Part shown: in pieces, positions 34,210 through 43,244 of the stretch
Layout: every line of letters begins with the position of its first letter
Numbering within the stretch: the first letter of the stretch is position 1
Source: Flavobacterium celericrescens
Lineage (GTDB): Bacteria; Bacteroidota; Bacteroidia; Flavobacteriales; Flavobacteriaceae
Length of the DNA: 64,000 bases
Direction of reading: 5' to 3'
Assembly: GCF_011392075.1 (NCBI RefSeq)
Contig: NZ_JAAJBV010000002.1
Span: 186,001-250,000, forward strand
Notes under the pieces: generated by a model
Databases searched by the model: none
What the model was told of the DNA's origin: nothing
What the model saw: the letters and a program-made list of their open reading frames with translations, nothing else
Made by a program: the position numbers and the translations under genes

Positions 34210-35100
34210 ATGAACACAATCGCAGTAATCGGAGCAGGAACTATGGGTAACGGAATTGCTCATACTTTCGCGCAAAGCGGATTTACCGTAAAATTAATAG
34301 ATGTTTCTGAAAAATCATTAGAAAAAGGAATGGCAACTATTGCATCAAACCTTGATAGAATGGTTGCAAAAGGAAGTATCACCGAAGAAGATAAACACAA
34401 AACAATCGGAAATATCATCACGTATACTGACGTTAAAGATGGCGTTGTAGGATGTGATTTAGTAGTTGAAGCGGCTACAGAAAACGTACAATTAAAGTTC
34501 AACATCTTCAAACAATTGAGCGAAGTTTGTGATCATAACGTAATTTTAGCAACAAATACTTCATCTATTTCAATTACTCAAATTGCAGCTAACGTAGTTC
34601 ATCCAGAACGTGTAATTGGAATGCACTTTATGAATCCAGTGCCGATTATGAAATTGGTAGAAATTATCCGTGGTTACAATACTTCAGATGAAGTAACTAA
34701 AATTATCATGGATTTATCTGTGAAATTAGGAAAAACTCCAACGGAAGTTAACGATTATCCAGGTTTCGTAGCCAACCGAATTTTAATGCCAATGATTAAC
34801 GAAGCTATCGAAACGTTATACAATGGCGTTGGTGGTGTTTACGAAATCGACACAGTAATGAAATTAGGAATGGCGCACCCAATGGGACCATTACAATTAG
34901 CTGATTTCATCGGATTAGACGTTTGTTTATCTATCTTAAATGTAATGTACGACGGATTCAAAAACCCAAAATATGCACCTTGTCCATTATTAGTAAACAT
35001 GGTAATGGCTGGAAAATTAGGAGTAAAATCAGGAGAAGGCTTCTATGATTACTCTGAAAGCAAGAAAGCAGAAAAAGTTTCGAAACAATTTTCTAAATAA
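34210..35100 (+). CDS. 3-hydroxybutyryl-CoA dehydrogenase
   Basis: A 296-residue NAD-dependent enzyme that interconverts acetoacetyl-CoA and 3-hydroxybutyryl-CoA. GAGTMGNGIAHTFAQSGF (7-24) is the Rossmann loop. The catalytic His-Glu pair is in GMHFMNPVPIMKLVEII (His about 139, Glu about 151), and the C-terminal half has NRILMPMINEAIETLYNGVG. This is the stand-alone form without a hydratase domain. Confidence 0.92.
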   Translation: MNTIAVIGAGTMGNGIAHTFAQSGFTVKLIDVSEKSLEKGMATIASNLDRMVAKGSITEEDKHKTIGNIITYTDVKDGVVGCDLVVEAATENVQLKFNIFKQLSEVCDHNVILATNTSSISITQIAANVVHPERVIGMHFMNPVPIMKLVEIIRGYNTSDEVTKIIMDLSVKLGKTPTEVNDYPGFVANRILMPMINEAIETLYNGVGGVYEIDTVMKLGMAHPMGPLQLADFIGLDVCLSILNVMYDGFKNPKYAPCPLLVNMVMAGKLGVKSGEGFYDYSESKKAEKVSKQFSK

Positions 35101-35106
35101 AGTGAA

Positions 35107-35161
35107 AAGTGATTAGTAATTAGTGAATAGCTAGTTACTAATCACTAATTACTAATCACTT
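35107..35161. repeat. Long perfect inverted repeat built from GTGATTAGTAATTAGTG units
   Basis: Two 20-base arms (35107-35126 and 35142-35161) are perfect reverse complements, separated by 15 bases that contain CTAG. The arms are themselves repetitive (GATTAGTAATTAGTGA). There is no T tract, so it is not a plain terminator. It fills almost the entire gap between the dehydrogenase and the DUF1015 gene. Confidence 0.75.
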
Positions 35162-35165
35162 AAAA

Positions 35166-36386
35166 ATGGCCAAAATAAAACCTTTCAAAGCAGTTCGTCC
35201 CGCTTCCGATAAAGTTGCATTGGTTTCGTGTAGAACGTATGATGATTATAGTTCGGCTGAGCTTGCTGCTTGGTTGAATTTTAATCCGTATTCGTTTTTA
35301 CATGTAATTCATCCTGCTTATGCGAATGCGCAAAAAATCACAATGGACAAACGTTTCAAAGGTGTGGCTCATAAATATCAAGATTTCAAACAGGAACAAA
35401 TTTTAGTTACTGAAGAGCACCCAGTTTTTTATCTGTACGAAATTCAGTCAAAAGGACAAATTTTTACGGGAATTATTGCTGGGACTTCTGTTCATGATTA
35501 CCAAAATAATGTCATTAAAAAACACGAAGATACTTTGCAATATCGAGTGGAATTGTTCAAAGATTATTTACATCAAACGAATTTCAACACCGAACCCGTT
35601 TTAATTACGTATCCAGATAGTGTTGAAATCAATACGTTTATTTCTTTACGAAAAAAGAGCAAACCGGTTTACGAATTTTCTACAACCAATAAAGAAAAAC
35701 ATACCCTTTGGAAAATTGATACACAAAGTGAAATCGATTGGTTACAAGAACATTTCGAAAACATTCCGAATTTATATATTGCCGATGGACATCATCGTTC
35801 AGCTTCGGCGGAATTATTATATGAACAAGACAAGCATTTAGGCAACGAAAACCTGAATTATTTCATGAGTTTTTTAATTGCTGAAAGTAATGTCAAAATT
35901 TACGAATTTAATAGATTGATTCGCGATTTGAATGGTTTGAGTAAAGATGATTTTATCAAAAAATTATCCGAACATTTTATCATAAAATCCAAAGATCAAG
36001 AATTGTGGAAACCACAAAATAAGTTTGAATTTGGCATGTATTTAGATGGCAGCTTTTATGCTTTATTTTACAAACATGAAAACCACAATGCATCTTCGAT
36101 TTTAGACAGCTTAGATGCTCAAATTTTATACGACAAAGTGCTTTTTCCATTATTAGGAATAGAAGATTTAAGAAACGATGAACGCATTGATTACATTCCT
36201 GGAAAGCAATCGATATCCGTCATAAAAGATTTAATCGACGAAGGCGAATTTGAAGTAGGTTTCATGCTCTACCCTTCCGACATTAACGAAATCAAAGCCT
36301 TAGCCGATAATAATTTAATCATGCCTCCAAAATCCACCTATATTGAACCTAAGTTTAGAAGTGGTTTGGTGGTTTATGAACTGTAA
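35166..36386 (+). CDS. DUF1015 family protein
   Basis: A 406-residue protein of the DUF1015 (HTH/kinase-like) family. The opening MAKIKPFKAVRPASDKVALV and an IADGHHRSASA motif at about 205-215 are its most conserved parts, the latter probably at the active site. Function unknown; the gene often lies near hydroxyacid or aminotransferase genes. It starts 5 bases after the long inverted repeat. Confidence 0.88.
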   Translation: MAKIKPFKAVRPASDKVALVSCRTYDDYSSAELAAWLNFNPYSFLHVIHPAYANAQKITMDKRFKGVAHKYQDFKQEQILVTEEHPVFYLYEIQSKGQIFTGIIAGTSVHDYQNNVIKKHEDTLQYRVELFKDYLHQTNFNTEPVLITYPDSVEINTFISLRKKSKPVYEFSTTNKEKHTLWKIDTQSEIDWLQEHFENIPNLYIADGHHRSASAELLYEQDKHLGNENLNYFMSFLIAESNVKIYEFNRLIRDLNGLSKDDFIKKLSEHFIIKSKDQELWKPQNKFEFGMYLDGSFYALFYKHENHNASSILDSLDAQILYDKVLFPLLGIEDLRNDERIDYIPGKQSISVIKDLIDEGEFEVGFMLYPSDINEIKALADNNLIMPPKSTYIEPKFRSGLVVYEL

Positions 36387-36476
36387 TTTTGAGTAATTAA
36401 AACTTAGAAACACAGATATAATAAATTTTGAAAATTTTAATAATTTCTTAAATCTGCGTTCCAAAAAAATAAAAAA

Positions 36477-37139
36477 ATGTCAATTTCAAAAAAAATCAAT
36501 ACCATAAAATCCCAACTTCCAGAACACGTTACATTGGTAGCGGTTTCAAAAACCAAACCTGTGGCGGATTTAATGGAAGCGTATAATGCTGGGCAACGTA
36601 TTTTTGGAGAAAATAAAATCCAAGAAATGACCGACAAATGGGAAGTCATGCCAAAAGACATTGAATGGCACATGATTGGTCACGTGCAAACGAATAAAGT
36701 CAAATACATGGCGCCTTATGTGAGTTTGATTCATGGCGTGGACAGTTTGAAATTATTGCAAGAAATCAACAAACAAGCAATTAAAAACAATCGTGTGATT
36801 GATTGTTTATTTCAGGTTTATATTGCAGAAGAAGAAAGTAAATTTGGCTTAGACGAACAAGAATTGGAAGAAATTTTATCTTCTACAGAATTCAAACAAT
36901 TAAAGAACATCAGAATCGTTGGTTTAATGGGAATGGCAACATTCACAGAAAACCAAAACCAAATTGAAAAAGAATTCAAGCATCTAAAAACGATTTTTGA
37001 TAAATACAAAACACTGAACTCTGAACACTGTCAACTGAACACTCTCTCAATGGGCATGTCGGGCGATTATCAACTCGCAATTTCATGCGGAAGTACGATG
37101 GTTCGAATTGGAAGTAGTATCTTTGGAAATAGAAATTAG
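36477..37139 (+). CDS. YggS family pyridoxal phosphate homeostasis protein
   Basis: A 220-residue PLP-binding protein (YggS/PROSC, alanine-racemase-like barrel). The PLP Lys is in LVAVSKTKPV near 20-29; GENKIQEM, WHMIGHVQTNKVKYM and LSMGMSGDYQLAISCGSTMVRIGSSIFG follow. Residues about 178-189 (KTLNSEHCQLNT) are encoded by a CTGAACACTG-type repeat that is usual between genes, and they replace the family's typical short linker before LSMGMSGD. The frame is kept, and the linker is outside the active site, so the protein is probably functional. Confidence 0.92.
   Translation: MSISKKINTIKSQLPEHVTLVAVSKTKPVADLMEAYNAGQRIFGENKIQEMTDKWEVMPKDIEWHMIGHVQTNKVKYMAPYVSLIHGVDSLKLLQEINKQAIKNNRVIDCLFQVYIAEEESKFGLDEQELEEILSSTEFKQLKNIRIVGLMGMATFTENQNQIEKEFKHLKTIFDKYKTLNSEHCQLNTLSMGMSGDYQLAISCGSTMVRIGSSIFGNRN
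37011..37042. repeat. CTGAACACTG-type repeat inside yggS
   Basis: Short units ACTGAACTCTGAACACTG and TCAACTGAACACT in direct tandem within the coding sequence; the same kind of degenerate repeat is common in Flavobacterium intergenic DNA. Confidence 0.6.
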
Positions 37140-37213
37140 AATTCAGAAGTTAGAAAATTAAAAAAGAATTTTCAAAAAACATTTAAACTTATAACCTTTT
37201 AAACTATTAAACT

Positions 37214-38575
37214 ATTTACTGCATTCTCGACATAGAAACCACTGGTGGTCAATACAATGAAGAAGGTATTACCGAAATTGCCATTTATAAATTTGATGGA
37301 CATGAGGTAGTAGATCAACTCATTAGCCTTGTTAATCCCGAAAAACCAATACAACCCTTTGTTGTAAAGTTAACTGGAATTAACAATGCAATGCTACGCA
37401 GCGCTCCAAAGTTTTATGAAATTGCAAAACGAATTATAGAAATTACCGAAGGTTGCGTGCTTGTTGCACACAATGCTTCTTTCGATTACCGAATTTTACA
37501 AACCGAATTTAGACGATTAGGCTTTGATTTCAAAAAACCAACGCTTTGCACGGTTGAATTATCAAAAAGACTAATTCCAGACCAAGCTTCATACAGTTTG
37601 GGGAAATTAGTTCGTGCATTAGGAATTCCAATGGCTGACAGACATAGAGCCAGCGGAGACGCATTGGCAACCGTAAAATTATTCAAAATGCTGATGGCAA
37701 AAGACGTTGAAAAAGAAATTTTAAAAAGCTTCGTCAAAACCGAAATCAAATCAGGAATGTCTCCAAAGTTATTAGATATTGTAGAGAATTTACCTTCAAA
37801 AACAGGTATTTACTATATACATAACGAAAAAGGCAATTTAATTTATATTGGCAAAAGCAAAAACATCAAAAAACGTGTCAATCAACATTTTACAGGTTCT
37901 AATAGTAAAAGTAAAAAAATTCAGCGTGATGTATATGCCGTAAACGTTGAAGAAACGGGTAGCGAGCTTATCGCACTATTAAAAGAAAGCGAAGAAATTA
38001 AAATCAACAAGCCAATTTATAATGTTGCGCAACGTAAGAGTATTTTCCAATATGCTTTGTATATGCAAAAAGATGATGCTGGCTATTTAGCACTATCTAT
38101 CGAAAAAGCAGATGGTCGTAAAAAAGAAATCACATCGTTTACAACTTTACAAGAAGGCAAAAACTACCTTTTTAAAATTACAGAAAAGTATAATTTATGC
38201 CAAAAAATAAACGGTTTATACGAAACAAAAAACGGTTGTTTTCAATACAAAATAAAAGAGTGTAATGGAGCTTGTTTAGGTGAAGAATCTCCAGAAATTT
38301 ATAATGAACGTGTGCAAGAATTTATTACAGAAAACTCATTTGAAAACAATAACATGGTCATCATCGATAAAGGACGAACATTTGATGAGCGAAGTGCAAT
38401 TTTAATCGAGAATGGCGTCTATAAAGGCTATTGTTTCTATGAATTAAACTATCAAGTAAATAATATTGAAATTCTTAAAAACATCATTATTCCGATGCAA
38501 CACAATCGTGATACAAAAACGATTATTCAAACCTATTTGCGTAAAAATAGAGTACATAAAGTGATTACGTTTTAA
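37214..38575 (+). CDS. DnaQ-type 3'-5' exonuclease fused to a GIY-YIG nuclease domain
   Basis: A 453-residue two-domain nuclease. The exonuclease opens YCILDIETTGG with the DxE motif (Asp and Glu at about residues 6 and 8), continues through HNASFDYRIL and ends HRASGDALAT. The GIY-YIG part, near 200-280, has KTGIYYIHNEKGNLIYIGKS, then a UvrC-like helical domain with C-rich ECNGACLGEE. Related bacterial proteins (Cho/UvrC-like) incise DNA in repair. The first ATG is 59 codons into the exonuclease domain; the frame is closed by TAA at 37208, so the only codon at the family's Met position is ATT at 37214. This is an apparent non-canonical start, or the sequence has a changed start codon. Confidence 0.8.
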   Translation: MYCILDIETTGGQYNEEGITEIAIYKFDGHEVVDQLISLVNPEKPIQPFVVKLTGINNAMLRSAPKFYEIAKRIIEITEGCVLVAHNASFDYRILQTEFRRLGFDFKKPTLCTVELSKRLIPDQASYSLGKLVRALGIPMADRHRASGDALATVKLFKMLMAKDVEKEILKSFVKTEIKSGMSPKLLDIVENLPSKTGIYYIHNEKGNLIYIGKSKNIKKRVNQHFTGSNSKSKKIQRDVYAVNVEETGSELIALLKESEEIKINKPIYNVAQRKSIFQYALYMQKDDAGYLALSIEKADGRKKEITSFTTLQEGKNYLFKITEKYNLCQKINGLYETKNGCFQYKIKECNGACLGEESPEIYNERVQEFITENSFENNNMVIIDKGRTFDERSAILIENGVYKGYCFYELNYQVNNIEILKNIIIPMQHNRDTKTIIQTYLRKNRVHKVITF

Positions 38576-38577
38576 TT

Positions 38578-39513
38578 ATGCCTTCAGAAAATTATCTTAT
38601 CACCATTATTGGCCCAACAGCTATAGGAAAGACAGCCTTAAGTATTACTTTGGCTCAACATTTTGGTTGTGATATTATTTCATGTGATAGTAGACAATTT
38701 TTTAAAGAAATGAAAATTGGAACTGCTGTTCCTAATGATGATGAATTAGCTACTGCTACACATCATTTTATTCAAAATAAATCAATTTTTGATGGTTATT
38801 CAGTAGGAGATTTTGAACAAGAAGCTTTGGATAAATTAAGTGAATTATTTCAAAAAAACAACATTCAAATTATGGTAGGCGGTTCAGGATTGTATGTGGA
38901 TGCAATTTTGAAAGGTTTTGATGATTTTCCAGATATAGATGGTTCTGTTCGAACTGAAATTAATGCTATGTTTGATGTTTTAGGAATTACATATTTACAA
39001 GAACAATTACAAGAATTAGATTCGAAATATTATCAAAAATTACTAACTCAAAACCCGCAAACACTACAAAACCCGCAACGTATGAAGAGGTTTGTAGAAG
39101 TTTGTAAAGGAACAGGAAAACCTTATTCGAGTTTTATTGGTAAACAAAAAAATGTTAGAAACTTCACTCCAATCATTATTGGTCTAGAAGCAGACAGAGA
39201 AGTAATGTACGACAGAATCAACCAACGCGTGGATATTATGCTAAATGAAGGGCTTATAGCCGAAGTACACTCACTATATCCAAACAAAGATTTGAATGCA
39301 TTACAAACCGTTGGCTACAGAGAATTATTCGATTATTTCAATGAGAAAACAACACTAGAATTTGCTATTGGACAAATCAAAATTAACACGAGACGATTTG
39401 CCAAGCGTCAAATAACTTGGTTTAAACGAACCGAGAATGTGAGTTGGTTTGATTATTTAACTGATAAAAAAGAAATTATTAAAGTAATAGAATCTAAAAT
39501 TCCAAAAAAATAA
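38578..39513 (+). CDS. miaA: tRNA dimethylallyltransferase
   Basis: MiaA prenylates A37 of tRNAs that read UNN codons. The 311 residues show the P-loop GPTAIGKTALS near 12-22, SCDSRQFFKEMKIGTAVP near 35-52, a VGGSGLYVDAI stretch near 100-110 and the C-terminal RQITWFKR. Two bases separate it from the exonuclease gene and four from the thioesterase gene, which suggests one transcript. Confidence 0.95.
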   Translation: MPSENYLITIIGPTAIGKTALSITLAQHFGCDIISCDSRQFFKEMKIGTAVPNDDELATATHHFIQNKSIFDGYSVGDFEQEALDKLSELFQKNNIQIMVGGSGLYVDAILKGFDDFPDIDGSVRTEINAMFDVLGITYLQEQLQELDSKYYQKLLTQNPQTLQNPQRMKRFVEVCKGTGKPYSSFIGKQKNVRNFTPIIIGLEADREVMYDRINQRVDIMLNEGLIAEVHSLYPNKDLNALQTVGYRELFDYFNEKTTLEFAIGQIKINTRRFAKRQITWFKRTENVSWFDYLTDKKEIIKVIESKIPKK

Positions 39514-39517
39514 AAAA

Positions 39518-40243
39518 ATGCCCATTTCACCCAACTTTACATCCATTTTAGAACAAGAATACGAAATAAATTTTGTGCAATGTTATCCAAATGGTGTTTT
39601 AAAATATACAGATTTATGTAATATTTTTCAAATCACTGCTGGAATTCATGCCGATTTAGGTGGCATTAGTTTTAGCGATATGCAAGAACATCATCAAGCT
39701 TGGGTAATGAGTAAAATGCGACTGGAAATTATCAATTTACCAAAATGGAAAGAAAAAGTTACTGTAAAAACTTGGATAAAATCGCTTGAAAACTCACGTT
39801 CGACTCGCTGTTTAGAATTGTACCGAGGTAATGAAAAATTAGTAGGATGTGAAACCTATTGGGTGGTAATGAATACACAAACCAGAAGGCCAGAAAATTT
39901 AGCATTACCTCATGAGCATTTTATTAAATACCCAGAAAATAATGCCTCTGAAAAAGAAGTTCAAAAAATTAATTTAAATGTTGCTTTTAAAAAGGTTTTG
40001 GACCATAAAGTACAATTGTCAGACATAGATATTGTAAACCATGCTAATAATGTAAAATATTTAGAATGGTGTTTAAATGCTATGGACGCAAAATTTGTGC
40101 TAAGACAAAAAATTAAAGGCTTTGAAATGAATTTTCTAAAAGAATTAAATCTGAATGATGATGTGGTTATCCAAAATCACGAAACTATTTATACGATTTC
40201 TAAGGATGATAAAATTTGTTTCGCACTTGATTTAATTACATAA
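39518..40243 (+). CDS. Acyl-ACP thioesterase family protein
   Basis: A 241-residue double-hotdog thioesterase of the acyl-ACP (FatA/FatB-like) family. MREHHQAW-type helix (MQEHHQAWVMSKMRLEI near 66-82), TWIKSLENSRSTRCLELYRG near 91-110, and the catalytic region DIVNHANNVKYLEWCLNAMD near 170-189, which holds the Asp, Asn and His expected. It releases free fatty acids from acyl-ACP in the cytoplasm. Cotranscribed with miaA by spacing. Confidence 0.82.
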   Translation: MPISPNFTSILEQEYEINFVQCYPNGVLKYTDLCNIFQITAGIHADLGGISFSDMQEHHQAWVMSKMRLEIINLPKWKEKVTVKTWIKSLENSRSTRCLELYRGNEKLVGCETYWVVMNTQTRRPENLALPHEHFIKYPENNASEKEVQKINLNVAFKKVLDHKVQLSDIDIVNHANNVKYLEWCLNAMDAKFVLRQKIKGFEMNFLKELNLNDDVVIQNHETIYTISKDDKICFALDLIT

Positions 40244-40275
40244 TAAAAATGGCTCTGAAAATCAGAGCCATTTTT
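40244..40275. terminator. Bidirectional terminator
   Basis: AATAAAAATGGCTCTGA and its complement form a perfect stem around 3 bases, between the thioesterase gene and the convergent response-regulator gene. Confidence 0.88.
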
Positions 40276-40276
40276 A

Positions 40277-40975
40277 TTATTTTTTGATTACTAATCTAAA
40301 ACCTTCACCATGAATGTTTAAGATTTCAACATTTTCATCTAATTTTAAAAATTTTCTCAATTTGGCAATGTAAACATCCATACTTCTAGAAGTAAAATAA
40401 TTATCATCTCTCCAAATTTTTGTCAATGCTAATTCTCTAGGCATTAAATCATTTTCGTGTAATGCTAACATTTTTAAAAGCTCACATTCTTTTGGAGATA
40501 GTTTAATTGGTTCTTGACCAGGAAATGTTAGAAAACGTAATTTCGAATTCAAGTGAAATTTTCCAATTTCGAACTCAAATTTAGTAGTATCAGGTTTTAC
40601 TTCAGACGCTTTACGCTGAATGATTGCTTTAATTTTCATTAATAGCACTTCAGAATCAAATGGTTTGTTTAAATAATCATCTGCTCCTACTTTATAACCT
40701 TTTAAAACATCTTCTTTGAGTGTTTTAGCTGTTAAAAAGATAATTGGTACTTCCTGATTTTTTTCACGAATTTCTCTTGCTAATGTATAACCATCTTTAT
40801 ATGGCATCATTACATCTAAAATACATAAATCAAAAGTATCTTTTTTAAATTTTTCAAATCCTTCCATTCCGTTTTTTGCCAACGTAACTTCGAAGTCATT
40901 AATCATTAAATAATCCTTTAAAACAGCTCCAAAATTTGGATCATCCTCTACTAATAATATTTTTTTTCCTTCCAT
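40277..40975 (-). CDS. OmpR-family response regulator (RprY-like)
   Basis: A 232-residue regulator: receiver domain with phosphoacceptor Asp in CILDVMMPYKDG (about residue 54), Lys in FLTAKT, and a C-terminal winged helix with KLSPKECELLKMLALHENDLMPRE. The architecture matches RprY of the Bacteroides RprXY system. The sensor kinase gene lies 23 bases upstream on the same strand but is interrupted, so the regulator may now lack its cognate kinase. Confidence 0.9.
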   Translation of the reverse strand: MEGKKILLVEDDPNFGAVLKDYLMINDFEVTLAKNGMEGFEKFKKDTFDLCILDVMMPYKDGYTLAREIREKNQEVPIIFLTAKTLKEDVLKGYKVGADDYLNKPFDSEVLLMKIKAIIQRKASEVKPDTTKFEFEIGKFHLNSKLRFLTFPGQEPIKLSPKECELLKMLALHENDLMPRELALTKIWRDDNYFTSRSMDVYIAKLRKFLKLDENVEILNIHGEGFRLVIKK

Positions 40976-40998
40976 GATAATAGTGTTGTGTATATTTT

Positions 40999-42600
40999 TT
41001 AATTTATTAATGGCATTTTTATAATAAAGGTACTTCCGCGACCTTTTTCACTTTCAACATAAATTTGTCCGTTATGATCTTCAACTATTTGCTTTACATA
41101 AGCTAAACCAAGTCCGTGACCTTTTACGTTATGCAAATCTCCGGTGTGTTCTCTATAAAATTTTTCAAACACTTTTTTCTGAGCTACTTTACTCATTCCG
41201 GCCCCTTGATCTTGTATTTTTATTAAAATAAAATCCTTTATATTTTCGGTAAACACATCAATTACAGGTGCGTTTGGCGAATATTTAATTGCATTATCTA
41301 AGACATTTACTAACACATTTGTAAAATGAACTTCATTTAACAATATTGTAGTTCGCTGTGCATTAAAATGCTGATGTATAACTCCTTCTCTATCTTCAAT
41401 AATTAAACTAACGTGTTCAATTGCATCTTCAATTATTTCAGAAACATCTCTTGGTTCTTTAGAAATATCTAATTCATTTTTTTCTAACTTTGAAATTCTA
41501 AGAACATTTTCAACTTGAGCGTGCATTCTCTTATTTTCTTCCTTAATCATTTGGAGATAACGCTGTACTTTTTCTTTATCTTCAATTATTTTTGGATTTT
41601 TAATTGCATCTAAAGCTAAGTTTATAGTAGCAATAGGTGTTTTAAACTCGTGTGTCATATTGTTGATAAAATCGGTCTTTATTTCCGAAATTTGTTTTTG
41701 TTTAATTAACTGATTCAAAGCGCTTGAATAGGTTAAAACAATAACCAATGTAAACAATAAAGACAAACTTGTAATTCCAATTAACGATGAAAAAACGAAT
41801 TTACTCTTGTGAGGAAAACCTACCAATAATTGGTACTTTGACATTCCTTCATTATCTTGAAAAACAGGAATTCCATAGGTGGTTTTCTTATCGTATTTAA
41901 AATTTTCTGAACGAATTTTAGTAGCTAATCCATTACTATAAATTCAGAATTCAAAAGGCGTTTTAACACCATATTTTTTTAATTCAGCTTTTAATAACTT
42001 TTCTAATTCTTCGTTTGTAATTCTTTGCTGCAATGGTTTTTGGGAAACAATATCTTTAAAAACCACTTCAAAATTTGCTTTGTCTAAACTAGACAAACTT
42101 CCTGATTTTGAAATTGTTATATTTGGCTGATTGTTAATTTGAAAACTCCCGTCATTAATAGAATTTCCGTTGTAAATCTCAGTTTTCCGTTTAGCGATTA
42201 GATTTCCAACATTTACTGAATCAGCTTTATTATCAAAGAACGAACCTGTTATTCCATAATTTTCGGCTACTAAAGTATTGGTGTAAATTATAGTTTCATT
42301 TGTTTTTGTGTCTCGCTCATAAAAGTAAATTTCCTTTAATTGACTAGTTTCTGGATCCTTACCAATACTATCTTTAATTTCATTATACTTTGTAAAAAAA
42401 GAAACCAATTCTTTTTCTTTCAAATTATTTGAAACATTCCCAAGTACTTGCTGTACATGATATTTGAATTCTTCTTCGTTTTTATTCAACGAGGTTGTTA
42501 TCCAATACAATTGAACTAAAATAATTCCTATTAATGACAAACTCATTAAAAAGACCAATAACCTAAACCTTGATTTATTCATCGACAACAAATTTAACAT
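40999..42600 (-). pseudogene. Sensor histidine kinase (RprX-like) interrupted by one in-frame TGA
   Basis: Two open stretches, 42600-41944 and 41844-40999, are one 533-codon frame with a single TGA at 41944-41946. The 33 codons between the TGA and the next ATG also read as protein (IYSNGLATKIRSENFKYD). N-terminal part: membrane helix near 15-35 and a periplasmic sensor domain to TPFEF. C-terminal part: second helix, HisKA with MTHEFKTP phosphoacceptor His, N-box NVLDNAIKYSP, G1 DQGAGM and G2 GHGLGLAYVKQI, all intact. Only the C-terminal fragment from 41844 could be made independently, and it would lack the sensor. The choices are a real nonsense mutation, readthrough, or a sequencing error. 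Confidence 0.85.
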
Positions 42601-42654
42601 TTTAACATATCTTGTTAAAATACATTAACCAAAGATTAACATAAAAACCATTTT

Positions 42655-43242
42655 TTATGGTTTTGCTAAAATTTTAAGAATTTGGTCTATTTCTATAAAC
42701 GTATTTTGTAAATCAATATTATGCACTACAAAATCACTTTTACTAATTTTCTCTTCTTCAGGCAGTTGATTTTGAATACGCTTTAATACACTATCTCTAT
42801 CAACATTATCTCGTTTCATTGCTCTTTGAATACGGATTTCCTCAGGAGCCGTAACTAAAATTACTTTATCACAAGATAAATTCCCACCTGTTTCAAATAA
42901 AATTGCTACTTCTTTAATAATAAAAGGAGCCTTTTTATGTAAGTTGAGCCAATTTCTGAAGTGTTTTTTTACTTCTGGATGAACAATTGCATTTAATTTA
43001 GATAGTTTTTCGGGAGAATTAAAAACTATAGCAGCTATTTTTTTTCGATCTAAAGTGCCATCGATTGTAAGAATATTTTCGGAGAAAATAGCTTGAATTT
43101 TTGTCGAAATTTTTTTAGAATCCATCAGCTTTTTTGCTTCTTCGTCAGCTATATAAACAGGAATACCCTTTGAAGCAATATAACTTGCTACTGTAGATTT
43201 CCCACTGCCAATTCCACCTGTTAAACCAATAATTCTAGTCAT
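42655..43242 (-). CDS. coaE: Dephospho-CoA kinase
   Basis: CoaE phosphorylates the ribose 3'-OH of dephospho-CoA, the last step to CoA. The 195 residues have a P-loop GLTGGIGSGKSTVA near 6-19, IPVYIADEEAKKLM near 27-40, DGTLDRKKIAAIVF near 61-74 and RAMKRDNVDRDSVLKRIQNQ. Two bases separate it from the upstream glycosyltransferase gene. CoaBC, the earlier enzyme of the pathway, is encoded at 57-58 kb. Confidence 0.94.
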   Translation of the reverse strand: MTRIIGLTGGIGSGKSTVASYIASKGIPVYIADEEAKKLMDSKKISTKIQAIFSENILTIDGTLDRKKIAAIVFNSPEKLSKLNAIVHPEVKKHFRNWLNLHKKAPFIIKEVAILFETGGNLSCDKVILVTAPEEIRIQRAMKRDNVDRDSVLKRIQNQLPEEEKISKSDFVVHNIDLQNTFIEIDQILKILAKP

Positions 43243-43244
43243 AT

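Noticed and set aside
36477..37139. yggS as a pseudogene because of the inserted repeat
   Set aside because: The frame is kept and the PLP lysine and C-terminal motif are intact, so function is probable.
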